Source: Chitinophaga parva
GTDB taxonomy: Bacteria > Bacteroidota > Bacteroidia > Chitinophagales > Chitinophagaceae
Length of the DNA stretch: 64,000 nt
Direction of reading: 5' to 3'
Assembly (NCBI RefSeq): GCF_003071345.1
Contig: NZ_QCYK01000002.1
Span: 682,001-746,000 of the forward strand
The notes under the pieces are model-generated. The model was not told the DNA's origin and did no database searches. It saw nothing but the letters and a program-made list of their open reading frames with translations. Shown one piece after another: positions 1 to 9,216 of this stretch (position 1 is its first letter; each line of letters begins with the position of its first letter). The translations under genes were made by a program, and so were the position numbers.

Positions 1-823
1 CTTCCAGGATCTCGGAGATGATATCTTCCAGTTTACCGGCTTCGGAAATTACGGCGGCAGTGCAGGTCATATCGCCTACGGTGCGGAAGCGCACGCGGCC
101 CGTGAAGGGTACTTCGCCATCCACCGTGTTGAGGAATGCTGAGTAAGGCCAGTACATGCCATCCCGTTCTATGATCTGGCGCTCATGGCTGTAGTAGATA
201 GAAGGGATGGCCAGGTTCTCGCGGCGGATGTAGTTCCACACGTCAAGCTCTGTCCAGTTGGAGATGGGGAACACGCGCACATTCTCGCCCATGTTGATCT
301 TACCATTGAGCATATCAAACAATTCGGGGCGTTGCATTTTGGCGTTCCACTGGCCAAATTCATCGCGCACGGAGAAGATGCGTTCCTTGGCGCGGGCCTT
401 CTCTTCATCGCGGCGGGCGCCGCCTATGCAGGCATCGTATTTCAGTGATTCAATGGCATCCAGCAGGGTTACGGTCTGCAGGGCGTTGCGGCTGGCGTAC
501 TTACCGGTTTCTTCCTGCACTTTACCCTGGTCTATGCTGTCCTGCACGTAGCGTACCTGCAGTTCCACACCGAGTGACTTTACCAGTTCATCGCGGAAGC
601 TGATGGTTTCGGGGAAGTTATGCCCGGTGTCTACATGCAGCAAAGGGAAGGGGATCTTGCCGGGTGCAAAGGCTTTCTGGGCCAGGCGTACCAGGGTGAT
701 GGAATCTTTACCACCGGAAAACAGGATGGCCGGACGTTCAAATTGTGCCGCTGTTTCCCGCAGGATATAAATCGCCTCGTCTTCCAGGGCCTGGGGAAAT
801 TGCCATTGAATTTTATTGCTCAT
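1..823 (-). CDS. cysD: Sulfate adenylyltransferase subunit 2, 3' end outside window
   Basis: This subunit of ATP sulfurylase makes adenosine 5'-phosphosulfate (APS) from ATP and sulfate in the cytoplasm, the first step of assimilatory sulfate reduction. The reverse-strand translation begins MSNKIQWQFPQ and carries the PP-loop motif SGGKDS at about residues 36-41, followed by LLHVDTGHNFPET and FPISNWTELDVW, all typical of CysD. About 274 codons are visible; the C-terminus lies beyond the left edge. It starts 79 bases after the cysH stop on the same strand, so both are probably one operon, with cysN expected next. Family assignment is firm; operon membership is inferred from spacing. Confidence 0.93.
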   Translation of the reverse strand, partial: MSNKIQWQFPQALEDEAIYILRETAAQFERPAILFSGGKDSITLVRLAQKAFAPGKIPFPLLHVDTGHNFPETISFRDELVKSLGVELQVRYVQDSIDQGKVQEETGKYASRNALQTVTLLDAIESLKYDACIGGARRDEEKARAKERIFSVRDEFGQWNAKMQRPELFDMLNGKINMGENVRVFPISNWTELDVWNYIRRENLAIPSIYYSHERQIIERDGMYWPYSAFLNTVDGEVPFTGRVRFRTVGDMTCTAAVISEAGKLEDIISEILE

Positions 824-902
824 TGAAGTCTATTTGAGTGCCAGCCGCCAGTGCGTGCGGGCATGAAGTGCTGAATATAATTACAGGTTGTATACCATTG
901 CC

Positions 903-1589
903 TTAGGCATGGAGGCCACATTCTTTCTTGGAAAGCTCCCACCACCAGCGGCCTGCGCGGGGATGTTCGCCCGGCTCTATAGCGCGGGTACAGGGGGCGC
1001 AGCCAATGCTGACAAAGCCTTTGTCGTGCAGCTTATTGTAAGGTACACGGTGCTCGGCCAGGTAGGTGGTCATCTGCTCAAAGCTCCAGTCTATGAGCGG
1101 ATTGTATTTGTAAAGTGCGCGTTTTTCATCCCACTCGATAAGGGGCATGTCGTGGCGGTTGTCGGATTGTTCGGCGCGCAGGCCGGTGATCCAGACTTTC
1201 ACGCCTTCCAGGGCCCGGTTCAGGGGCTGCACCTTACGGATATGGCAGCACTCCTTGCGGTTGTCCACGGAGTCATAAAAGCTGTTGGTCCCCTTTTCGC
1301 GCAGCAGGTGCTCTACGGCGGCAGTGTCCGGGAAATACACTTCTATGGGTTGCTGGTAGCGGGCGCGGGTCAGGTCTATGAGATCATAGGTTTCCTGGAA
1401 AAGCCGGCCGGTATCGAGGGTAAAGACGCGTACGGGCAGTTTGTGTTTCCAGATAATATCGGCGATCACCTGGTCTTCCTGTCCGAAGGAAGTGGAAAAG
1501 GCCACAGCGCCAGGGAACTGGTCGCAAAGCCACTGTATAGCTTCCGGAATGTCTTTGTTTGCAAGTGTGGTGGTGGTAATTGCAGTCAT
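903..1589 (-). CDS. cysH: Assimilatory APS/PAPS reductase with iron-sulfur cysteines
   Basis: Cytoplasmic reductase (228 aa) converting activated sulfate to sulfite. The PP-loop region STSFGQEDQ lies at about residues 32-40 and the catalytic C-terminal motif KKECGLH at 221-227. The paired cysteines Cys114-Cys115 and Cys197/Cys200 match the [4Fe-4S] ligands of APS reductases, which E. coli-type PAPS reductases lack, so APS is the likelier substrate. It is the first gene of the cysH-cysD unit, about 55 bases downstream of a Bacteroidota-type -7 element. An Rrf2 regulator gene lies immediately upstream on the same strand. Cofactor and substrate are family inference from the cysteines seen. Confidence 0.92.
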   Translation of the reverse strand: MTAITTTTLANKDIPEAIQWLCDQFPGAVAFSTSFGQEDQVIADIIWKHKLPVRVFTLDTGRLFQETYDLIDLTRARYQQPIEVYFPDTAAVEHLLREKGTNSFYDSVDNRKECCHIRKVQPLNRALEGVKVWITGLRAEQSDNRHDMPLIEWDEKRALYKYNPLIDWSFEQMTTYLAEHRVPYNKLHDKGFVSIGCAPCTRAIEPGEHPRAGRWWWELSKKECGLHA

Positions 1590-1651
1590 GTCACTTCCTT
1601 TTCAGCTGCCGGGTACCTGCTGCGTGCAGGGCCGGCATGGATCGAATGGTA

Positions 1652-1682
1652 CAAAAATACATAAAACCTATAAAAACTATAG
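1652..1682 (-). promoter_or_regulatory. cysH promoter with candidate Rrf2 operator
   Basis: On the reverse strand the -7 element TATTTTTG (1652-1659) fits the Bacteroidota consensus TAnnTTTG. Just upstream lies an inverted repeat CTATA-N5-TATAG (1668-1682), covering the stretch between the -7 and -33 positions. An upstream -33 TTTG is not obvious, as expected if an activator or repressor controls the site. The adjacent rrf2 gene is the natural candidate for the binding protein; that link is inference. Confidence 0.55.
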
Positions 1683-1826
1683 ACTAAATTTAAAAGAGGG
1701 ACTGCGGCATGCGGCGGCCATCATGTCAACCAATGTACAGCGCAGCCCGGCACCGTATAAAATAAAAAGGGCCGCCTTTGCAGGCAGCCCTTTTAAACCA
1801 GTATTTCTTTTCACCGCGGCGATCTC

Positions 1827-2264
1827 CTAGCTCAGTTTAGGCAGGGGGACGTTCCGGGTGAGGATGTCTTTTAAAGACTTGTTTTCCAGGAGCTTCAGGC
1901 TGGCGTCCCTCACTTTACTCATCACTTCATGCAGCCCACAGATAGCTTCGTCCTTACAGTTCTCACAGCGTTCGTAATAGTTCAGGCTCACACAAGGCAG
2001 CAGGGCGATGGGACCGTCCAGCAGGCGGATGATCCTGGCCAGGGCAATCTCCTTGGGCTGTTTCAGCAGGTAATAACCCCCGCCTTTGCCCTTTTTACTG
2101 CCCAGGATGCCGGCGTTCTTCAACTCCAGCAGGATGTTCTCCAGGAATTTGATGGAAATATTTTTCTCCTGTGCAATCTCAGAGATCAGCACCGGGCCCT
2201 TGTCTGCCTGTTCGGCCAGGTGTATGAGCGCATGAAAAGCGTACTGCGTTTTCTTTGATAACAT
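1827..2264 (-). CDS. Rrf2-family transcriptional regulator
   Basis: Winged-helix DNA-binding protein of 145 aa, the usual Rrf2 length. The N-terminus MLSKKTQYAFHALIHLA and the turn GSKKGKGGGYYL (about 55-66) are characteristic of Rrf2 winged helices. Four cysteines at about 91, 100, 103 and 109 sit where IscR holds its iron-sulfur cluster with three, so redox or cluster sensing is possible. It lies upstream of cysH on the same strand, and together with the palindrome in the cysH promoter this suggests a CymR- or IscR-like role in sulfur metabolism. A -7-like TATCTTTG on the reverse strand (2409-2416) could start its transcript with a leader of about 140 nt. The target regulon is inference. 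Confidence 0.85.
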   Translation of the reverse strand: MLSKKTQYAFHALIHLAEQADKGPVLISEIAQEKNISIKFLENILLELKNAGILGSKKGKGGGYYLLKQPKEIALARIIRLLDGPIALLPCVSLNYYERCENCKDEAICGLHEVMSKVRDASLKLLENKSLKDILTRNVPLPKLS

Positions 2265-2419
2265 ACGATTGATTGTATTTTATGCGGATAACCGGTTCGG
2301 GAGGTTGTAACCATACCCTGACTGTGCCCCAGTAAGCCTACAGGGAATATAAACAGTAAATGACTGACAATCAACAAAAATGGCCAAACTGAACCGATTA
2401 ACGTTACACAAAGATACGA

Positions 2420-3136
2420 TTAAAGGTCCAGTACATCTTTCATGGTGAAAATACCTTTCTTGCCCTGTAGCCACTCTGCCGCCACTACGGCGCCGGCGGC
2501 AAATCCCTGGCGGGAATGGGCCGTATGGGTAATGGTAATATCGTCAATTTCGGATGTGTAGGTGATGGTGTGTGTACCGGGCGTGGGGTCAATGCGCTTG
2601 CTCAGGATGGCCAGCTGGTCCATGGCGGGTGGCTGGTCATTGATCCAGGATTTCTTGCGGGATACCTTGGCCAGGATCTGCTCTGCCAGGGAAATGGCGG
2701 TACCACTGGGGGCGTCTTTTTTCTGGGTATGATGGATCTCTTCCATCTTCACATCGTACTGGGGCTGGTTGGCCATCAGTTCTGCCAGGCGCTGGTTCAG
2801 TTCAAAAAAGATGTTCACACCAATGCTGAAGTTGCTGGCATACAGGAAGGCCTGGTGCTTTTCCAGGCAAAGGGCCTTGATCTGGGGCAGGTGCTCCAGC
2901 CAGCCGGTGCTGCCGCATACCACGGGTACATTGGCTTCAAAACACTTCAGGATATTAGGATAGGCTGTTTCCGGCGTAGTAAATTCTATGGCTACATCTG
3001 CCTGCGACAGGGAATCTTTTTCCAGCAACTCCCGGTTACTGCTGCCTATGCGGTGGGAGATCTCGTGTCCTTTGGCCAGGGCGATGGTCTCAATGGCCTT
3101 ACCCATTTTACCATAACCGATCAATGCAATCTTCAT
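2420..3136 (-). CDS. dapB: 4-Hydroxy-tetrahydrodipicolinate reductase
   Basis: Cytoplasmic NAD(P)H-dependent enzyme of the lysine/meso-diaminopimelate pathway, feeding peptidoglycan synthesis. The 238-aa protein opens with a Rossmann motif (IGYGKMGKAI, about 6-15), has CGSTGW near 74-79, and carries the family signature EIHHTQKKDAPSGTA near 132-146, where the conserved His-His and Lys act in catalysis and substrate binding. Length is normal for the shorter Bacteroidota form. It is the last gene of the parA-parB-DUF5683-dapB series, 50 bases after the DUF5683 stop. Confidence 0.95.
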   Translation of the reverse strand: MKIALIGYGKMGKAIETIALAKGHEISHRIGSSNRELLEKDSLSQADVAIEFTTPETAYPNILKCFEANVPVVCGSTGWLEHLPQIKALCLEKHQAFLYASNFSIGVNIFFELNQRLAELMANQPQYDVKMEEIHHTQKKDAPSGTAISLAEQILAKVSRKKSWINDQPPAMDQLAILSKRIDPTPGTHTITYTSEIDDITITHTAHSRQGFAAGAVVAAEWLQGKKGIFTMKDVLDL

Positions 3137-3186
3137 GAGGTATGCTAAGTATTTGTTTCGTAGGTGAATGATAAAAGAAATGAAAA

Positions 3187-3909
3187 TCAGAACCGGCTGT
3201 AGGCGGTGTAGCTGGAGGCCGGTTTGCCGCCACCGAGGGAAATGCGCACTGCAATGCCGGGGGTGCGGTTATTGATCAGCGTGGGCATTACTTTCATGCT
3301 CAGGTCCGGCGACACGTCGAACTGCTTCAGGTGGGCAAATACGGTGGCATCCACGATGTTGAGGCCATACACTACGATGAAACCCAGCACGGAGTAGTCT
3401 ACATACTGCCGGTAATAATCGCGGATGTATTTGAGCTGGTTGGCGTCCGGGTAAATGTCGTAGTATTTGTCCTTTACCCCGGGATTGCCCGCCACACGGA
3501 TGCGGTAAGCATTGCGGAAGTCCACGAATTCCTTGTAGTTGAACACGAATACGCCCACAGCCGTGCCCAGTGCGGCATACACCAGGGGCATCTTCCAGTA
3601 TTCATGGTTATACGCTTGTCCCAGGCCCGGCAGCACCACGCTGTAAAAGGCGGCTTTGCGCGGATCGTGCAGGCGTTTTTTTTCCAGGCGGATGGAATCG
3701 CGCTGGGCGGTTCTGGCACTATCAGATATTATCAACTGGGGGTGCTTCCTGGCACTGTCCTGTTGGGCCATCTGTGCGCCGATGCGCAGTTTGGTCTCCG
3801 GGCGCACCGTATCCTGGGCCATTACCGCGGCGGGGCGCTGGAAGGCGGCCAGCAGCAGCAAGGCAAAGAGCACACGCAAGAGGAGGGTTACCTTCCGGTT
3901 ATTTTGCAC
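3187..3909 (-). CDS. DUF5683 domain membrane protein
   Basis: Protein of 240 aa with an N-terminal hydrophobic signal or anchor (about 8-31), a polar linker rich in Arg/Lys/Gln, then the block AAFYSVVLPGLGQAYNHEYWK and two further membrane segments (about 109-126 and 168-190). This glycine-containing motif near predicted helices is the hallmark of DUF5683, a Bacteroidota family of unknown function. It overlaps the 3' end of parB by a few bases and precedes dapB, so it is probably cotranscribed. No enzymatic motif is visible, and its role in the envelope is unknown. Confidence 0.85.
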   Translation of the reverse strand: MQNNRKVTLLLRVLFALLLLAAFQRPAAVMAQDTVRPETKLRIGAQMAQQDSARKHPQLIISDSARTAQRDSIRLEKKRLHDPRKAAFYSVVLPGLGQAYNHEYWKMPLVYAALGTAVGVFVFNYKEFVDFRNAYRIRVAGNPGVKDKYYDIYPDANQLKYIRDYYRQYVDYSVLGFIVVYGLNIVDATVFAHLKQFDVSPDLSMKVMPTLINNRTPGIAVRISLGGGKPASSYTAYSRF

Positions 3910-4816
3910 GGTATAGATCTATTTTTTCCAAAATGGCGTCCAGTTCTTCATCAGAATAAAATTCGATCTGGATATTGCCTTTCCCGTTCTTACCGCGTTC
4001 CAGCTTTACCTTGGTAGCGAAGTGGGAGGCCAGGTTGTCCTCGATCTTCTGGTAAGCGGGGGCCAGGTTCTTAACGGGCTTTTTCACATGGCCCTTGTCA
4101 ATGTGGTTCACCTTGCGCACCAGTTCTTCGGTAGCGCGCACGGACAGTTCGTTCTTGATGATCTCTCCAAAGATGAAGAGTTGCTTTTCCACGTTCTCGA
4201 TGCCGCTCAGGGCACGGGCATGGCCCATGCTCAGGGAGCCGTTGCGCACCGCCACCTGGATGTCCGGGGGCAGTTTCAGCAGGCGGATGTAGTTGGTTAC
4301 CGTGGAACGTTCTTTGCCCATGCGGTCTGCCACTTCTTCCTGGGTGAGCACGCACTCTTCCATGAGGCGTTTGTAGCTCAATCCGATCTCGATAGCGTTG
4401 AGGTTTTCGCGCTGCAGGTTTTCCAGCAGGGCCAGTTCCAGCAGTTCCTGGTCATTCACCTGGCGCACGTAGGCCGGGATGTCTTTCAGGCCTGCCAGTC
4501 TGGAGGCTCTCCAGCGTCTTTCACCGGCAATCAGCTGGAAGCGTTTTCCATCGATGCGGGATACGGTGATAGGTTGGATCACGTCGTGCAGTTTGATGGA
4601 AGAGGCCAGTTCCTGGAGGGCCTGTTCATCAAAGTCGCGGCGCGGCTGTTTCGGGTTCACTTCGATCTTGTCTATGGCTATCCGTTCTATGCCGGTAGCG
4701 GCCTGCAGGGCCTGATCACTCAGGGCGCCGGCGGTTTGTTTCAGATCAGTGTCAATATTTTGCAGCAGCGAACGGATACCTTTTCCCAACGCCTCTTTCT
4801 TACTCGGATTGCTCAT
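3899..4816 (-). CDS. parB: Chromosome partitioning protein ParB
   Basis: Centromere-binding CTPase clamp acting with ParA in chromosome segregation. The ParB N-terminal domain includes NPKQPRRDF, the CTP-binding box GERRWRASRLAG and the motif ENLQREN, followed by the helix-turn-helix QEEVADRMGKERSTVTNYIRLL and a C-terminal dimerisation segment. I chose the start MSNPSKKEALGKG at 4816, because the four extra residues available upstream (from 4828) precede the usual conserved beginning; both versions overlap the parA 3' end, which fits translational coupling. No parS site was identified by eye in the window. Confidence 0.95.
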   Translation of the reverse strand: MSNPSKKEALGKGIRSLLQNIDTDLKQTAGALSDQALQAATGIERIAIDKIEVNPKQPRRDFDEQALQELASSIKLHDVIQPITVSRIDGKRFQLIAGERRWRASRLAGLKDIPAYVRQVNDQELLELALLENLQRENLNAIEIGLSYKRLMEECVLTQEEVADRMGKERSTVTNYIRLLKLPPDIQVAVRNGSLSMGHARALSGIENVEKQLFIFGEIIKNELSVRATEELVRKVNHIDKGHVKKPVKNLAPAYQKIEDNLASHFATKVKLERGKNGKGNIQIEFYSDEELDAILEKIDLYRAK

Positions 4817-5621
4817 CGTTTGTTGCAAGTATTTTTGAATCGGAATGAATAATGGTCATGTTATTCTTCTGCAGGATTTCCTTGGCCAGGTTCAGGTAGT
4901 TGATAGCTCCTGTGCTGGCCGCATCGTACATGATCACAGACTTACCGAAGCTGGGCGCTTCACCCAGTTTGGTATTGCGGTGGATGATGGTGTTGAACAC
5001 GCTTTCTTCAAAGTGTTGTTTCACTTCGTCCACCACCTGGTTACTCAGGCGCAGGCGGCCATCGTACATGGTCATGAGGATGCCTTCGATCTCCAGTTCC
5101 GTGTTAAGGCGGCTCTGTACGATCTTGATGGTATTGAGCAACTTGCCCAAACCTTCCAGGGCGAAGAACTCGCACTGCACGGGGATGATCACGGAGTGGG
5201 AAGCCACCAGGGCGTTCACGGTGATCAGGCCCAGGGAAGGGGAGCAGTCTACAATTACGAAATCATAATCTGCCTGTACGCTGTCTATCACCTGCTTCAT
5301 CACGCGTTCGCGGTTAGGATGATTGATCAGTTCCAGTTCTGCGCCCACCAGGTCGATGTGTGCAGGCAGTACCTTCAGGTTAGGGGTGTCAGACTCCAGG
5401 ATCACATCCTTGGCCTGCCCGTCATTGACCATGCAGTCGTACAGGCTTTGCTGGATATTACGCAGGTCAAAACCCAGGCCGGTGGTGCTGTTGGCCTGCG
5501 GGTCTGCATCGACCAGCAATGTTTTGTATTCCAGTACCGCCAGGCTGCTGGCCAGGTTAATAGCACTGGTAGTCTTCCCTACGCCCCCTTTCTGGTTAGC
5601 GATTGCAATGATTCTTGCCAT
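4800..5621 (-). CDS. parA: Chromosome partitioning ATPase ParA (Soj-like)
   Basis: Deviant Walker ATPase of 273 aa working with ParB. The N-terminus has IAIANQKGGVGKTTSAINL (about 5-23), with the signature lysine of the ParA/MinD P-loop, then VDADPQ and VDCSPSLG. No N-terminal DNA-binding extension is present, as in chromosomal Soj proteins. It is the first gene of a parA-parB-DUF5683-dapB run with overlapping ends. Upstream lies one of the window's paired 7-bp repeat loci (5669-5736). Confidence 0.95.
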   Translation of the reverse strand: MARIIAIANQKGGVGKTTSAINLASSLAVLEYKTLLVDADPQANSTTGLGFDLRNIQQSLYDCMVNDGQAKDVILESDTPNLKVLPAHIDLVGAELELINHPNRERVMKQVIDSVQADYDFVIVDCSPSLGLITVNALVASHSVIIPVQCEFFALEGLGKLLNTIKIVQSRLNTELEIEGILMTMYDGRLRLSNQVVDEVKQHFEESVFNTIIHRNTKLGEAPSFGKSVIMYDAASTGAINYLNLAKEILQKNNMTIIHSDSKILATNDEQSE

Positions 5622-5668
5622 TGTAAAATTGATGTGTGTTTCGTGGTTTTCTAGGTATAGCGGATAAG

Positions 5669-5736
5669 GTTAATGGTTAATTGTTAAATGTGAACCGCTG
5701 CATTTAACGATTAACGTTTAACCATTAACATTTAAC
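5669..5736. repeat. Inverted pair of 7-bp tandem repeats, locus A
   Basis: The left arm (5669-5690) reads GTTAATG, GTTAATT, GTTAAAT in exact 7-base steps. The right arm (5702-5736) reads ATTTAAC, GATTAAC, GTTTAAC, CATTAAC, ATTTAAC, the reverse-complement family. An 11-base spacer separates them, so a long hairpin can form. The right arm's last base is the first base of the UPF0173 stop codon. Three other loci in this window share the architecture. Confidence 0.85.
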
Positions 5737-6416
5737 TAAATCTCTATGGTGCTTCCTATAGCCGGCAGCAGCAGGTTCAGGCCTGCGGTGGTAAAGGCGG
5801 CTTTGGCTTTTTCGTGGTCTATTTTGATGAAGCCGAAGGTGTCGTAATGTACCCCCACGATCTTATCGCACTGGATGAATTCTGATGCAATGATGGCATC
5901 TTCCACACCCATGGTAAAGTTGTCACCTATCGGCAATATAGCAAAGTTCAAAGTAGCAAAACGGGGAATAAGCTCCATGTCAAAGGTAAGGGCGGTATCG
6001 CCGGCAAAGTAGAAATTACCTTCGTCTGTGATGAACACAAAACCCATGGGACTGCCACCATACGCTCCGTCCGGCAGGCCGCTGGAGTGGTGCGCTACCA
6101 CACACTTTACAGCCCCGAAATCAAAATTCCACTTGCCACCCGTGTTCATGGGATGGTATTTCTTTACCCCCTGCTTGGCGGCCCACATTGCCAGTTCAAA
6201 AGAACCTACCACGGTAGCGTCGGTCCGTTTGGCCAGGGCTATCAGGTCGGCTACATGGTCTTCGTGCCCGTGGCTTACAAAAATATAATCTGCCTCAATG
6301 GTGTTCACATCCACGTGCTTCGCCAGCTCGTTGTGGGAAATGAACGGGTCAAAAACAATCTTCTTTCCTTTGATCTCCACCGCAAAGGATGAGTGACCGT
6401 AATAGGTAAACTTCAT
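5736..6416 (-). CDS. UPF0173 metal-dependent hydrolase (MBL fold)
   Basis: Cytoplasmic metallo-beta-lactamase-fold protein of 226 aa, the normal length for UPF0173. It starts MKFTYYGHSSFAVEIKGKKI and has the metal-binding motif SHGHEDHVADL (about 49-59), then VAHHSSG near 111-117, GDTALT and VGVHYDTF. These histidine-rich motifs would bind two metal ions. The substrate is unknown in this family. It lies alone between the parA operon and the divergent metallophosphoesterase, and its stop codon touches repeat locus A. Confidence 0.88.
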   Translation of the reverse strand: MKFTYYGHSSFAVEIKGKKIVFDPFISHNELAKHVDVNTIEADYIFVSHGHEDHVADLIALAKRTDATVVGSFELAMWAAKQGVKKYHPMNTGGKWNFDFGAVKCVVAHHSSGLPDGAYGGSPMGFVFITDEGNFYFAGDTALTFDMELIPRFATLNFAILPIGDNFTMGVEDAIIASEFIQCDKIVGVHYDTFGFIKIDHEKAKAAFTTAGLNLLLPAIGSTIEI

Positions 6417-6617
6417 ATAGAAAAATTTTTATATAACATCCACGGTCGGACAAAAATACAGAGAATAGGTAAATGTTTGCCGGCGCGGTATTATTATTTA
6501 TACACAACCGGGTGGGGGATGTGCACATTGGAAGCTGCAATGTACAACCTACAATAAAATCCCTTCCCATTCGTCTTCCCTCCATAAATTCGCTTTCAGA
6601 AAAACTGTAAGACTGCT

Positions 6618-7880
6618 ATGCGTGGAATTTCTCCCTGGGTACTGGTAATGATGCTGGCGCTTGATCTGTATGTGTTTCAGGCGTTTAAGGCCTTGTTGAA
6701 CAATGCATCCGCCGGTGTGCGCATTACCGTGTATGTAATTTACTGGATCATTTCACTGGCCGGCGTCCTGACCTGGGGCCTGCGTTCCTATGTGAACCTG
6801 CAGGAGTGGCCCACGGCGGTGCGCTCCGTGGTCACTTTCGTGATCCTGGGGCTGGTGATCGCCAAGCTCATCATCACCATCTTCCTGCTGACGGACGACA
6901 TCCGCCGTGGCATTGTGTGGGTCATTGCCCATTTCCGGCAAGCGGGTACCAGCGCCCCGGTGGCCACCACCGGCCAGGGCATTTCCCGCAGCAAGTTCCT
7001 TACCAGCCTGGGCCTGTTGCTGGGCGGGGGCCTCTTTGGCACCCTGGTGTATGGTTTTTCCAACCGTTATGACTACCAGCTCCGGAGGCTCCGCCTGTCT
7101 TTTCCCAACCTGCCTTCCGCCTTCAAAGGCCTCCGTATTGTGCAGGTGTCTGATATCCACTCCGGCAGCTTTACCAACAAAAAAGCGGTGCAGCGTGGGG
7201 TAGACATGATCCTGGCGCAAAAAGCAGACCTCATCCTCTTCACCGGCGACCTGGTAAACGACCGGGCGGTGGAAATGCAGGACTACATGAACGTGTTTAA
7301 CCGGCTGGAAGCCCCCATGGGCATCTATTCCACCCTGGGCAACCACGATTACGGTGACTATTACGACTGGCCGGACCGCGATGCCAACGGCTACAGTGCC
7401 CTGCGCGAGCAGAACCTGGAGGATGTAAAGGCCATCCACGGAAAGCTGGGCTGGCGCCTGCTCATGAACGAGCACGTGGTGCTGGAGCGCCAGGGCCAGC
7501 AGATCGGCCTCCTGGGGATTGAGAACTGGAGCGCCCTGGGCCACTTTCCCAAATATGGAAAAATGAAGGAAGCCTATGCCGGCACAGAGCACCTGCCGTT
7601 CAAGATCCTCATGTCCCACGACCCCACTCACTGGGACGCTGAAGTGCGCCCGCAATACGGCGACGTGGATCTTACCCTGGCTGGTCATACCCATGGCTTC
7701 CAGTTTGGCGTGGAGATCCCCGGTCTGCGCTGGAGCCCCGCCCAGTACGTGTATAAGGAATGGGCCGGCCTGTATGAAGAAGGTAGCCAGAAGATCTATG
7801 TGAACCGCGGCTTTGGCTTTTTAGGATACCCGGGCCGGGTAGGCATACTGCCGGAGATCACCGTGATAGAGCTGGTGTAA
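6618..7880 (+). CDS. Membrane-anchored metallophosphoesterase
   Basis: Protein of 420 aa with three to four hydrophobic segments in the first 150 residues, then a calcineurin-like phosphoesterase domain. Metal-binding motifs are VSDIHSGSF (about 177), FTGDLVND (about 210), LGNHDYGDY (about 240), SHDP (about 333) and GHTHGFQFG (about 356). The domain order matches the YkoE/YaeI-like membrane phosphoesterases, some of which act on lipid substrates, but substrate here is unknown. It is transcribed alone, divergently from the UPF0173 gene. Confidence 0.88.
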   Translation: MRGISPWVLVMMLALDLYVFQAFKALLNNASAGVRITVYVIYWIISLAGVLTWGLRSYVNLQEWPTAVRSVVTFVILGLVIAKLIITIFLLTDDIRRGIVWVIAHFRQAGTSAPVATTGQGISRSKFLTSLGLLLGGGLFGTLVYGFSNRYDYQLRRLRLSFPNLPSAFKGLRIVQVSDIHSGSFTNKKAVQRGVDMILAQKADLILFTGDLVNDRAVEMQDYMNVFNRLEAPMGIYSTLGNHDYGDYYDWPDRDANGYSALREQNLEDVKAIHGKLGWRLLMNEHVVLERQGQQIGLLGIENWSALGHFPKYGKMKEAYAGTEHLPFKILMSHDPTHWDAEVRPQYGDVDLTLAGHTHGFQFGVEIPGLRWSPAQYVYKEWAGLYEEGSQKIYVNRGFGFLGYPGRVGILPEITVIELV

Positions 7881-8052
7881 CGGCTTTACCGCAATTTTCA
7901 TCCGGTTTACCGCATGGCTCCCCGGGTGCACCTGTTGACTATCAATTCATTAACCTTAAAGTGGCATTAAAATTCGATTATATAGCCCTTAGCAGGCCTT
8001 ACCGCGCTATGGGATTGCTTATCTTGCGGGTAACTAAGATCGCCACTTTGCT

Positions 8053-8982
8053 ATGCGCTATTGTAGTTTCCTTGTACTATGCATGTTCTGTAGTGTCCAC
8101 GTGTGCGGCCAAACCCTGGCCGAACTGGAAAAGGACCTGGATTCCATGATCAGGCGCACGGAAAAAAGCAACCTGGTATTCAGCCTTGGCTACGGCAATA
8201 ATCCCGCTTACGACCGGAAGAACAATACCTATACAGACCTGGTGCTCAAACCTTACCTTTCGCCGGGGGTGACCTACTTTCACAAAAGCGGCCTCAATGC
8301 AGGCATTTCCACTTACTATCTTTTTAATGCAAATGATAAGCCCTGGTTTGAATGGGACCTCAGTGCCGGTTACGACTATACGAAAAACCGCAACTTTGTA
8401 ACAGGGGTGAATTATACCAAATACCTGTTCACGAAATCGCGGGAGGATATCATGCCCACTCCCATTACTAACGAATTGTTTGCCTATTTCGTATACCAGC
8501 AATGGTGGCTGCAACCCGGCATCATCGCGGACCTGGGCTGGGGTACTGAAAAAGACCGGCTGTTGCGCAACCGTTACAGTGTTACGCACGGGCAGGACCT
8601 GAACTTCATTGCATCCCTGCGCCACGATTTTATGTTCCTGGATATTGCCAAACGGAATGATGCGGTGCTGATCACCCCTTCGCTCAACTTTATTGCCGGT
8701 ACGGCTAACTATTACAGTGAGCTGGAAAGCATTCAATACCTTATGCAATCTGAAAAAGGGCGGAAGACCATTGCCCCGCCACCTGGGCCGCTTACCAAGC
8801 AGGAGTCCAGGGATATTGCCACCGCGTTTGAAGCCCGCGCAGTGGATATAAGTGTGCATTTCACTTACATCATTGGCCGCGTAAGCATTGTACCTTCTTA
8901 CACGGTTTTCAAACTGCTTACCAACACCACGGACAATGGTATTTCCGGCTACTTCACGGCACATGTTGCTGTAACCTTATAG
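8053..8982 (+). CDS. Predicted outer-membrane beta-barrel protein, unknown
   Basis: Protein of 309 aa with an N-terminal signal peptide (about 1-20, ending near VCGQ) and alternating aromatic/polar strands such as LVLKPYLSPGVTYFHKSG and WDLSAGYDYTKNRNF, ending in a strand FTAHVAVTL like barrel C-termini. I recognise no named family beyond a generic outer-membrane barrel. Residues 17-36 (TLAELEKDLDSMIRRTEK) look helical. A shorter upstream overlap exists in another frame but lacks this pattern. Function is unknown. Confidence 0.7.
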   Translation: MRYCSFLVLCMFCSVHVCGQTLAELEKDLDSMIRRTEKSNLVFSLGYGNNPAYDRKNNTYTDLVLKPYLSPGVTYFHKSGLNAGISTYYLFNANDKPWFEWDLSAGYDYTKNRNFVTGVNYTKYLFTKSREDIMPTPITNELFAYFVYQQWWLQPGIIADLGWGTEKDRLLRNRYSVTHGQDLNFIASLRHDFMFLDIAKRNDAVLITPSLNFIAGTANYYSELESIQYLMQSEKGRKTIAPPPGPLTKQESRDIATAFEARAVDISVHFTYIIGRVSIVPSYTVFKLLTNTTDNGISGYFTAHVAVTL

Positions 8983-9216
8983 CCGGGAAACAGTGCAACG
9001 CCGCCCCCTGTTTGTTATTGTGTTACAGCCTTTATGTCCCTTTACTGCAATAATTACCATGCTTTCCCGTTTTCACTCCGGTTTACATGTTTGCTAAGCA
9101 ACAGCATTCCAATCAATTCCATTTACCGGTATTTACCTTTCTCCTGTCCCAATCTTTTAACAAAAATTTTAGCACACATTTTGCCTGCGTGTTAGTAACC
9201 ATAAAAACAATCCGAT

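Noticed and set aside
888..1664. 258-codon plus-strand frame opposite cysH
   Set aside because: It is the shadow of cysH; its translation shows no family motif, while the reverse strand gives a clear reductase.
6753..7694. 313-codon reverse frame opposite the metallophosphoesterase
   Set aside because: Shadow frame without motifs; the plus strand has all metal-binding motifs.
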